This document shows, piece after piece, positions 1 through 5,508 of a DNA stretch of 7,761 bases (its first letter is position 1; each line of letters opens with the position of its first letter). The position numbers and the translations under genes were made by a program. The DNA lies in NCBI GenBank assembly GCA_030039095.1, contig JASHQP010000627.1:1-7761 (forward strand), in the 5' to 3' direction. The notes below the pieces were generated by a model. It did not search any database. It was not told the DNA's origin and saw only the letters and a list, made by a program, of their open reading frames with translations. The DNA is from Streptosporangiaceae bacterium (GTDB taxonomy: Bacteria; Actinomycetota; Actinomycetes; Streptosporangiales; Streptosporangiaceae).

Positions 1-92
1 ACGGGCCGCCGCCGGCGCCAGGCGCCACGCGCTGACTGTGGTGCAGCCGTCGCCGCCGGTGCTGTTAGCGACCGCCCTCGGATCTCGATGCG
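1..92. other. Left edge, no gene; carries a degenerate repeat copy
   Basis: No coding region is supported here. Bases 17-46 closely match 937-964: GCCAGGCG, CAC, GCTGAC and TGGTGCAG are shared in order, with three mismatches and a 2-base gap. Bases 1-14 match 7565-7578 exactly. The stretch therefore looks like one copy of a dispersed degenerate sequence. It lies immediately downstream of the toxin stop codon. I see no clear terminator. Confidence 0.4.
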
Positions 93-467
93 TCAGGAGA
101 GCCACCAGACGATCGGGTGCTTGCCAAGACCCGCTGGCGGATCTGAAGCCAGCGCGCTCAGGGCCTTGCGCAGCTTGTCCAGGCCCGGCCTGGTGCGCGG
201 GAAACGGGAGTGGTGGCAGTACACGATCCCGACATGATCAGGAACCAGGCTGGCCGCAGCACTGAAGGTGCTGACGTCCTCAGTCACGACGATCCTGCCT
301 TCTGCTACCGCGGCCTGGAGCACGCGTCCATCGTCGATCCCGCGAAGGCCTGGCCGGTGCGCCGTTAACGCGACGACGTCGAAGCCGTCGGCGACAAGGG
401 CGTCGGCGAGCCACCCTGGATAGTGCTCATCGAGCAAGAACCGGATCTGGGCGTCCTCAGATGGCAT
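93..467 (-). CDS. DUF5615 PIN-like toxin of a toxin-antitoxin pair
   Basis: Predicted 124-residue PIN-like protein of the DUF5615 type, presumed to be an RNase toxin acting in the cytoplasm. The N-terminus has the family signature FLLDEHYP, with acidic D13 and E14. It is followed by a helix (WLADALVADGFDVVAL), then RGIDDGRVL with acidic residues near 45-46, and the strand-plus-acid motif VVTEDVSTF at 60-68, where family members usually have TRDxDF. The length is normal for the family and no break is visible. The ATG start at 465-467 lies inside the end of the antitoxin gene (11-base overlap), the usual coupled arrangement. The family and pairing are well supported. The RNase activity is inferred from the PIN-like fold and is not shown by the sequence. 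The last residues, IVWWLS, are probably the true C-terminus. Confidence 0.85.
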   Translation of the reverse strand: MPSEDAQIRFLLDEHYPGWLADALVADGFDVVALTAHRPGLRGIDDGRVLQAAVAEGRIVVTEDVSTFSAAASLVPDHVGIVYCHHSRFPRTRPGLDKLRKALSALASDPPAGLGKHPIVWWLS

Positions 468-879
468 CGAGTGCCCGCCGGCGTTCCCAGGCGGCCAGCG
501 CTTCGTCCTGGCTGGCGTGATGGCGGCTGATCAGTTCATCGATCTCGTCTTGATAATCGGCCCAGTACGCCAGCGCGGTCTCCACGTCGGCGGGCGACAG
601 GCCAAGAACATCGGCCACGGCTGCGGCCGTACGCTCAGCCTTGTCCTGCTGAAGCCATGCCTCGGCAACCGTCCACACTTGCGGTCCAGCGGTCAAGGCT
701 GCGCGCCTCTCACCAGTGACGGTCACAACGAAGACCACACCCGGGTGGGCCTGCATGCGAAGCCACTCACGCACGGCGCTGACCACGACCGTCGACTTGT
801 TCGCCCCTGTCTGGCGTGCATAAGCGGACAGCCGCTCGTCAACCGCCTCAGGGAATCGCACATTGGTTGGTGCTACCAC
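457..879 (-). CDS. RHH antitoxin with DUF433-like C-terminal domain
   Basis: Predicted 140-residue antitoxin. Residues about 5-43 form a ribbon-helix-helix DNA-binding domain: strand NVRFPEAV, helix DERLSAYARQTG, then NKSTVVVSAVREWL. Residues about 45-118 resemble the DUF433-like module often joined to antitoxins of DUF5615 toxins. It starts HPGVVF, has the core GPQVWTVAEAWL, and then a helical stretch with LGLSPADVETALAYWADYQDEID. The start is a GTG at 877-879. A -10-like box ends 7 bases upstream, so the mRNA is probably leaderless and no Shine-Dalgarno sequence is expected. The gene precedes and overlaps the toxin gene, the standard antitoxin-first order. It probably neutralises the toxin and represses its own promoter through the palindrome at 883-893. 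Confidence 0.85.
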   Translation of the reverse strand: MVAPTNVRFPEAVDERLSAYARQTGANKSTVVVSAVREWLRMQAHPGVVFVVTVTGERRAALTAGPQVWTVAEAWLQQDKAERTAAAVADVLGLSPADVETALAYWADYQDEIDELISRHHASQDEALAAWERRRALDAI

Positions 880-882
880 GCA

Positions 883-893
883 CTACAGTGTAG
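883..893. promoter_or_regulatory. Operator and -10 box of the TA operon
   Basis: CTACA-G-TGTAG is a perfect inverted repeat with a one-base centre. Read on the minus strand, the bases at 892-887 are TACACT, which fits the actinobacterial -10 pattern TAnnnT. The GTG start of the antitoxin follows 7 bases later. The palindrome thus covers the -10 element, where an RHH antitoxin would block its own promoter. No convincing -35 element is visible. Confidence 0.55.
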
Positions 894-936
894 CAAGGCG
901 CCTGAGTAACGCGCCTTTGGTCCACGCAACGGCGGG

Positions 937-964
937 GCCAGGCGACACGCTGACCCTGGTGCAG
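937..964. repeat. Second copy of a degenerate dispersed repeat
   Basis: This segment aligns with 17-46 in the same orientation, with about 25 identities in 28 aligned bases and one 2-base gap. A shorter related piece (GCCAGG, one mismatch, then GCCACGCGC) lies at 7612-7627. It sits exactly where similarity to the rhamnosidase fragment stops, so it may mark a recombination or insertion-element boundary. The source is unknown. Confidence 0.4.
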
Positions 965-965
965 T

Positions 966-1345
966 CACGCCGGCGACGCGGCCGTCGGCCGACACGAAGG
1001 CGTCGGCGAACGCGGCGGCGATTTCCCCCTCAGGGCCTCGTACCCGCGAGAGTCATCTGGCCGCCCGATGGCCTGCGCGATTTCCACCATCAACGCGGCG
1101 TCGTGTGCCCAGTACACCGTCGCAAGCAACTCTGGCGGCGTGCTGTCGTCGCCCGGCGCGAGCCAGTCGTTGTAGCTGTTTCCCAGCTCACAGCGTCCAC
1201 GGGACGATCACGCCGGCGTCACCCCAGGCCGGTGCGCCCACCCAGTCGAGGGCGGGCGGGTTCGGCGCAATGTCCGAGAACGCACCGGAGCCGAGCTGCG
1301 CATCGGCCACGTCGTCGAGCCACTTGTCGAAGAAGGCCGCGACAG
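966..1345 (-). pseudogene. Central fragment of a GH78 alpha-L-rhamnosidase
   Basis: Reading the minus strand from 1345 downward gives a recognisable stretch of the GH78 catalytic barrel: AAFFDKWLDDVADAQLGSGA, FSDIAP, then GAPAWGDAGVIVPWTL. A TGA follows at about 1190. After it a different frame continues with GNSYNDWLAPGDDSTPPELL, ATVYWAHDAALMVEIAQAIG and YEALRG. This suggests an internal deletion of some tens of codons, because the usual region after VPWTL is missing. The frame changes again at the five-C run 1025-1029, after which IAAAFADAFVSADGRVAG resumes. Both catalytic acid regions expected for the family lie outside the piece. An intact enzyme would be about 850-1000 residues, so this is a remnant and cannot work. 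The alpha-L-rhamnosidase identity is recalled from family motifs and I am fairly sure of it. Confidence 0.75.
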
Positions 1346-1382
1346 GCTCAGGGTCGCTTGGCGTGGGCGATGGCTACCGTTA

Positions 1383-2333
1383 TCAGGAACAGCACCCAAC
1401 ATCTGCCAGGCGGCCAAATTGTTCCAGTGCTTGGTGGGCCTGCATGTATGCAGGGGAGGGAGCCGCGCACTGGCAAGGAAGTTTGCGCAGTGTGGCGGCT
1501 GCGATGGCGAGTCGGACCAGAACATCGGGCACGGCTTCTCGCGGAATGGCTTTGACTTGGGCGCCGCGGTAGTTGCTGTACAGCGATTGGATCGCTTTGG
1601 GCAGGCGCTTGGTGTCGGGGGAGCCGGTTTCCAGGAGGTAGGGCAGTTTCCAGGTCTCCGCGTTGGCGGGGTCGCCTACGTAGCCGAAGCACTGCGATGG
1701 CAGGTGGTACTTGTGGTCGCGCAGTCCCTCCATGTCACCGGGATGGGCAGGGGTCGCGGTGTCAGCGGCGGGCCAGGCCAGGTCGCCGGTCACCGTGGGG
1801 CAGGGCCGGTAGATGCCATGAACCGATATCCACCACAGGCCCTCTGGCGGCGTGTTCGTGTCCAAGGCGGCCAGTGCCCGGTCGCTCATCGTCCCGCCGG
1901 CGGCGATGTCGGCTGCGTACAGCATGGTCCCGTCGCTGACCGCGACCGCGCTCACGTTCTGGTCGCTTGCGTAGCGCAGGGCTTGGTCGAGGGCTGCCGC
2001 GATAGCCTGGCGGTGCCAGATGAGGGTGCCGGGGCGTTTGACTTCGAGAACCAGCCGTTTGTATCCGTTGTCGGAGAGCACGATGTCGGCGCGGCCGATC
2101 TGGAGGTTGACGTCTTCGAGGGACCAATCGAGCACGGTCGTTAGCAGGTCTTCGACGATATTCTCTGCCACTTTCTCCACGGGCGCGTCGAACAGTCCTT
2201 GCCCCAGCCGCTGGCGTCGCCTTGCTGCGAACATCGGCCAGGTCGTCTCGATCCGTCCAGCGCAGCGCCGATACGAAGCTAGCTGCCTATAGGCCTGATC
2301 GCCTGCCGCCTCCAGAAGGCCGCCGCTCATCAT
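1383..2333 (-). CDS. PD-(D/E)XK nuclease, HSDR_N-like, partner of kinase
   Basis: A 316-residue protein with a restriction-endonuclease-like fold near its N-terminal third. The motifs run in the expected order: an acidic helix VEKVAENIVEDLL (E57 or E61), then RADIVL with D83, then LVLEVKRPG with E97-V98-K99, and finally a helix with Q117 and Y121 (QALRY). The D...ExK plus QxxxY arrangement is that of HSDR_N, the cleavage domain of type I restriction enzymes. No helicase or specificity domain is present. Residues about 205-290 form a second conserved-looking region, with YHLPSQCFGYVGDP, TWKLPYLLETGSPD and KRLPKAIQSLYSNYRGAQV, which I cannot name. The start is the first of two ATGs. A GGGAG lies 9 bases upstream, overlapping the kinase stop region, so translation is probably coupled. 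It should cleave DNA, but its target and trigger are not visible. Confidence 0.75.
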   Translation of the reverse strand: MMSGGLLEAAGDQAYRQLASYRRCAGRIETTWPMFAARRRQRLGQGLFDAPVEKVAENIVEDLLTTVLDWSLEDVNLQIGRADIVLSDNGYKRLVLEVKRPGTLIWHRQAIAAALDQALRYASDQNVSAVAVSDGTMLYAADIAAGGTMSDRALAALDTNTPPEGLWWISVHGIYRPCPTVTGDLAWPAADTATPAHPGDMEGLRDHKYHLPSQCFGYVGDPANAETWKLPYLLETGSPDTKRLPKAIQSLYSNYRGAQVKAIPREAVPDVLVRLAIAAATLRKLPCQCAAPSPAYMQAHQALEQFGRLADVGCCS

Positions 2334-2350
2334 CAGTCACTGCTCCCTCA
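2334..2350 (-). promoter_or_regulatory. Coupled ribosome-binding site of the nuclease gene
   Basis: On the minus strand the kinase stop TGA is immediately followed by GGGAGC, then 8 bases, then the paired ATG codons of the nuclease. The ribosome-binding site is therefore within the footprint of a ribosome terminating on the kinase, which supports co-translation of the pair as one operon. Confidence 0.6.
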
Positions 2351-4168
2351 AAGGTGATCGCGGATGTTGCGTAGGGCGTGCCGCATTTCGGCGGCCGTGG
2401 AGAAGCGGTCAGGCTTGTCCGGGGCGCATGCGCGCATGAGGAACTCTGCAAGGTCAGGGTCGAGGCCGGGGCGGATCGTTCGGGGATCGATCACGGTTTC
2501 GCCGATCATGGGCTGGCAGTTCGGATAGGGATGCTGGCCGTCGCAGAGGAGTTCGTAGAGCATCACGCCGACAGCAAAGAGGTCGGTAGAGACGTCCCAA
2601 CGAGTGAGATCGGCTCCAGGGGGCTGGTAGGGCGGCGTGCCCGACATCGTGTATACGCCATCGCCCACACGGGAGGCGATGTTGAAGTCAAGGAGCTTCG
2701 CTCCCGTTCGCGTGAGTATCACGTTGTGCGGTTTGATGTCGCGGTGAACCAGGCCTCTGTCGTTCAGCTCCCTGTACTCCCGGAACTCGGCCTCCGACAG
2801 GTCTCCCTCACGGCGTTTGGCATCCAGCTCATCAAGGCGTTCTGAGTCGGGATGAAAGGCGACGAGTGCGGCCAGTACATCAAGCACAACATCCACAGCC
2901 TCCCGGTCGCGGAGGCCTTTCTCTCCGGTGATGAACTGGTTGAGAGGTTCACCCTCAATGAACTCAGTGATCAGATACCAGTCACCCACATCGGTCTTGC
3001 CAGCCCAGAAGACCTCGACCACGTTGGGATGGTGGATTTTCCGCAGGGCGGCGATCTCGCGGCGCACCGCGTTGTAGCCTGCAGCGTTGTCGAAGAGCTT
3101 GAGCGCTCGCTCCTCGCCTTCGAGTTCATCGCGAATGTGATAGACCTTTGAAAATCCGCCGTCCCCGAGCAGGCCTTTAACTTCGAAACGCCCATCGATA
3201 ACGTCGCCGGCAGCGTATTGAGCAGCCTTCGCTCCGACCGACGCCCGCACCTCTGCGAGATCCGGCCCCGGCAGCGAGCTGCTGTCAGGCCGGGATGGGT
3301 TCACGTCCGGCGCCGTCTGCGCGGCGCGAAGGCGCTCCAAGCGCTCGACGACCTCAGCAGCACTGACCGGGCGCTCTTCAGGATCCCTCGCAAGCAGGCT
3401 CAATATGAGCTCACGCAGCGCTTCGGGCAGGTCGTCCCTCTCAATGGGTGGAGGAGGATTTACTCGGCGTTCAGCCAGGATCTCTTCGCGAGACCCTGCA
3501 AAGGGCGGACGCCCGGCGGCCATGTCGTACATCGTCGCGCCGAGCGAATAGAGATCGGCGCGCCCATCCACGGTTCCGCCGTCCGTGATCTCAGGGGCGG
3601 TGTAGACAATCACTGAGCGCTGTGACAGATCGCTCGTATCGCCCTCGGCGAGCGAAACAGCGGTGTCGAAATCTACTAGGTGAACCACGCCCCACTCGTC
3701 GAGGAGGACGTTGCGAGGCTGCAGATCGCGGTACAGGATGCCGCGTCCGTGGATATGTTCGAGCCCGCGGGCAATCTCGGCCGAGAGCTGCATGATCCTC
3801 TCGGCTGGCAGGCTCGCCCCGGACTCCTGTGATCCGGCGATGAGATCGGCCAGGCTCCCGCCACTCAGGTATCGGGTGACCATGAAAGCCGTCTTGCCGT
3901 CTTCCCAATAGTCGTGGGCTTTCGCGATGTTCGGATGATCACCTAGCTGGCCGAGGACCCGTGCTTCCCAGGCGCTTACGGTCAGCCCGTTGGGCATAAT
4001 CGAGTTGTTGTTGGCGAAGACATCGACGGCGACTGGGCAAGCTAACGCGGCGTCTTCTGCCAGGTAGACGTTCTTGTCCGCTGCCTCCCTGAGCAGCGCC
4101 TTGATCTCGTACCGTCCCGCTCGCAGAACGTCTCCTGGCTGAAGCTCTGTCTTTGGCTCCATTTCCAT
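2348..4168 (-). CDS. Tandem pseudokinase-kinase, Ser/Thr kinase family
   Basis: A protein of about 606 residues with two Hanks-type kinase domains and no membrane segment, so cytoplasmic. Domain 1 (about 20-282) keeps the fold, with YRDLQPRNVLLD (D148), LVDFD (D166) and TAPE at 190-193. It lacks a glycine-rich loop, and the usual VAIK lysine is aspartate (VAVDVF, D49), so it is probably a pseudokinase. After a linker rich in Pro and Ser, domain 2 (about 328-606) has LLGDGGFSKVY, the lysine in ALKLF (K357), E371, HRDIKPHN (D477, N482) and LLDFN (D494), so it is probably active, though DFG is DFN. Domain 2 also carries a charged insert at about 439-470, before HRD. I chose the ATG at 4168, which has GGGAG 10 bases upstream. 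Starting at 4357 would add 63 residues with no domain features. An ATG at 4201 is possible. The nuclease gene follows after 14 bases. Confidence 0.85.
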   Translation of the reverse strand: MEMEPKTELQPGDVLRAGRYEIKALLREAADKNVYLAEDAALACPVAVDVFANNNSIMPNGLTVSAWEARVLGQLGDHPNIAKAHDYWEDGKTAFMVTRYLSGGSLADLIAGSQESGASLPAERIMQLSAEIARGLEHIHGRGILYRDLQPRNVLLDEWGVVHLVDFDTAVSLAEGDTSDLSQRSVIVYTAPEITDGGTVDGRADLYSLGATMYDMAAGRPPFAGSREEILAERRVNPPPPIERDDLPEALRELILSLLARDPEERPVSAAEVVERLERLRAAQTAPDVNPSRPDSSSLPGPDLAEVRASVGAKAAQYAAGDVIDGRFEVKGLLGDGGFSKVYHIRDELEGEERALKLFDNAAGYNAVRREIAALRKIHHPNVVEVFWAGKTDVGDWYLITEFIEGEPLNQFITGEKGLRDREAVDVVLDVLAALVAFHPDSERLDELDAKRREGDLSEAEFREYRELNDRGLVHRDIKPHNVILTRTGAKLLDFNIASRVGDGVYTMSGTPPYQPPGADLTRWDVSTDLFAVGVMLYELLCDGQHPYPNCQPMIGETVIDPRTIRPGLDPDLAEFLMRACAPDKPDRFSTAAEMRHALRNIRDHL

Positions 4169-4379
4169 GATTGCTGGGCTCCCATCCGCGGCTTGCCGCA
4201 TGGCGGCTGACCACCGAAACTTCACGTCGCATGCCTCGAAGGCAGTAGTCGTCGGGCGAGCCGACAACCCGGTTGTGGTGCAGCCGCGGGAACTGCGCCA
4301 TGGCCAATGGCATGTCCTACATCTAGAGGACGCGGACTGAAGCCCCTGGGTGTGCAAGCCTCGCCAAACTGATTAGTAA

Positions 4380-4413
4380 CGTTCCTGTAGCGTCTTCATG
4401 CAGGTCAGGAACG
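4380..4413. promoter_or_regulatory. Inverted repeat, 8-base arms, 18-base spacer
   Basis: The arms CGTTCCTG (4380-4387) and CAGGAACG (4406-4413) are perfect reverse complements. The spacer also contains a CAGG at 4401-4404 able to pair with the CCTG of the left arm. It is not followed by a T run, so an operator or a transcript hairpin is more likely than a terminator. Its position upstream of the kinase gene makes a role in that operon possible. Confidence 0.4.
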
Positions 4414-4467
4414 GACTTGAATGGATGTCTGGACCTCTGCAATGGTCTTTCTTGCGTACCAAGGTCG

Positions 4468-4480
4468 ATGATCGGATCAT
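4468..4480. promoter_or_regulatory. Small perfect palindrome, possible operator
   Basis: ATGATC-G-GATCAT is a perfect inverted repeat with one central base in the AT-richer region, between the kinase start and the remnant at 4526. The dimensions suit a small dimeric repressor. No binding protein can be assigned. The orphan RHH regulator nearby is one candidate. Confidence 0.35.
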
Positions 4481-4525
4481 AAACGTCATCCTTGCTAGAG
4501 CAATAGGTGATAAAAGGCCAGTGGC

Positions 4526-4686
4526 ATGGATGATGCGCTGCTCGGAATCGTGCTGGGGCGGCTGGAGAAAGATCCGCTGGCAGACGAGGCCACCGACCTG
4601 CTGCTGGCCGCGTTTGACAGGTGCGCGGTGACTGGCCCACCGGCATCATCGAGTGGTGGGAGGTCGTCAGGATGGGCCAGCAGTAG
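4526..4686 (+). pseudogene. Short frameshifted gene remnant, function unknown
   Basis: From the ATG at 4526 the frame reads MDDALLGIVLGRLEKDPLAD, then EATDLLLAAFD, which looks like a genuine protein N-terminus rich in helical Leu, Ala and acidic residues. After about 4614 that frame turns into low-complexity Ser/Gly residues. Another frame, opening at 4618, reads DWPTGIIEWWEVVRMGQQ to a TAG at 4684. The two parts look like the start and end of one gene joined by a deletion or frameshift. I do not recognise the family. AAGG lies about 10 bases upstream of the ATG. The 3' end overlaps the convergent RHH gene by 20 bases, which lowers confidence in the second part. Confidence 0.35.
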
Positions 4687-4951
4687 CTGCTGTCGCGTCT
4701 GAAGATCCAGCTATGCGCTGGATGTCCTCGGCGGGCACACCCAGAAGATGTGCCGCGATCGCCACGTCACCTCTTGCGAGCACGAGCCGGGCACGCTCGA
4801 TCCCCTCGGCGATGGCATCTGCGTGGCGGGCGGCATACTCCTCGACGGCCCGGTCGACTATCTCCGCCTGAGTGACGTCGGCCAGGGCAGCAAGATAGCG
4901 GATGCGTTCTTTGGTCTGCTCGCTTACCTTGATCGGTGACTGGCTCGCCAC
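4667..4951 (-). CDS. Orphan ribbon-helix-helix (CopG-like) regulator
   Basis: A 94-residue protein with strand SPIKVSEQTKERI, helix IRYLAALADV and a second helix TQAEIVDRAVEEYAARHADA, the layout of a CopG/Arc-type DNA-binding or antitoxin protein. The C-terminal part, ARLVLARGDVAIAAHLLGVP then AEDIQRIAG, may bind a partner. The GTG start at 4951 is chosen because GGAGGT lies 7 bases upstream. An upstream ATG at 4987 would add 12 residues without support. No toxin gene follows on the same strand, since the downstream frames are not coding-like. It is therefore an antitoxin that has lost its toxin or a stand-alone repressor. Confidence 0.7.
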   Translation of the reverse strand: MASQSPIKVSEQTKERIRYLAALADVTQAEIVDRAVEEYAARHADAIAEGIERARLVLARGDVAIAAHLLGVPAEDIQRIAGSSDATAATAGPS

Positions 4952-4990
4952 TGCCCGACCTCCAGGCCCAGAGTACCTAAGTAGCAATAG

Positions 4991-5450
4991 CTAATAGTAG
5001 CATAACCGCACTGTTCCGTCAGGAGTGCGGCTGAGGCGGGGCGGGCCGGAGAACTGGTGGGTTCCCGAGCCGATCTCGAATACCGCCTCGCTGACTCCGG
5101 CGGCGCCCGGGAATCCTGCGATATCCGTAGGCGGATTGCCGCTGAGGTCACGAACCTCGCCGGGGTCATCGCTGGGAACGCGCACGCTGGCCGTCACGTT
5201 CGGGGCAGTTCGGCTGAGAACTCGAAACGGTCGCCGCAATGCCGCCAGCCGGTGGTGATGGGCCCGCGCACGGAGTAGTACGCGCCGGCGGCCCAGCTGA
5301 GCTCGCCCCCCGGATGCGGGCGCAGCAGCAGCCGGTCAAAGCCGGCCGACCCCGGCTCGGGCTCGATGCCGAGCACGAAACGGTACAGCCATTCGCCGAC
5401 TGCCCGATCGCGGCGAACGACCGCGAGTCGAGCCATCTGGCTGGAGCTCA
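4991..5450 (-). pseudogene. C-terminal fragment of a GH78 alpha-L-rhamnosidase
   Basis: From about 5405 downward the minus strand reads AVGEWLYRFVLGIEPEPGSA, then GFDRLLLRPHPGGELSWAAG and RGPITTGW, ending RFEFSAELP. This is the end of the catalytic barrel and the C-terminal beta-sandwich of GH78 enzymes. At the four-G run 5202-5205 one base is missing, and a second frame continues with PNVTASVRVPSDDPGEVRDL, then AVFEIGSGTHQFSGPP. The last residues before the stop at 4991 look unrelated. Upstream of AVGEW similarity fades, so the N-terminal part and both catalytic acids are absent. It shares its family and strand with the central fragment at 966-1345, but the two are in the wrong order to be one interrupted gene. 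Confidence 0.75.
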
Positions 5451-5477
5451 GCAATACCCGTGGCCATGACCAATGCC

Positions 5478-5490
5478 ACTTACCGTAAGT
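5478..5490. promoter_or_regulatory. Operator-like palindrome downstream of tetR
   Basis: ACTTAC-C-GTAAGT is a perfect inverted repeat with a one-base centre, in the short gap between the TetR stop and the rhamnosidase fragment. The sequence and size resemble TetR-family operators. No intact gene starts beside it, so it may be the remaining control site of a lost or broken gene, or a second site for the neighbouring regulator. Confidence 0.4.
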
Positions 5491-5508
5491 TGATCATGCT
5501 GAGCGGGG

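Larger units (their letters stand above)
4169..4525. other. AT-richer intergenic region upstream of the kinase
   Basis: No gene is supported. Conceptual translations across it have no recognisable features. From about 4340 to 4525 the composition is visibly richer in A and T than the rest of the window. It contains inverted repeats at 4380-4413 and 4468-4480. It should hold the promoter of the minus-strand kinase-nuclease operon and of the plus-strand remnant at 4526, although I cannot assign a confident -35/-10 pair to either. Confidence 0.5.

Noticed and set aside
863..1555. Long plus-strand open frame of 230 codons
   Set aside because: Its product is extremely Arg-rich with no domain pattern, and it is antisense to the rhamnosidase fragment and the nuclease gene, so it is a high-GC shadow frame.
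1419..2144. Plus-strand frame of 241 codons opposite the nuclease
   Set aside because: It lies entirely antisense to a gene with clear catalytic motifs, and its own translation is Gly/Val-rich without features.
4169..4357. N-terminal extension of the kinase by 63 residues
   Set aside because: The extension has no kinase or other domain pattern and is Ser/Arg/Cys-rich. The ATG at 4168 has a GGGAG at suitable distance and directly precedes the domain.
1383..4357. Type I restriction system or complete BREX/Pgl system
   Set aside because: Only an HSDR_N-like nuclease and kinase domains are present. There is no helicase, methyltransferase, specificity subunit, PglZ or BrxC-like ATPase in the window.
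4323..4649. Minus-strand frame that could be a toxin partner of the orphan RHH gene
   Set aside because: The translation is Pro/Arg-rich and featureless, and it is antisense to the MDDALLG remnant.
966..5450. Single rhamnosidase gene simply interrupted by the kinase-nuclease block
   Set aside because: The C-terminal piece lies upstream of the central piece in reading direction, which one insertion cannot produce.
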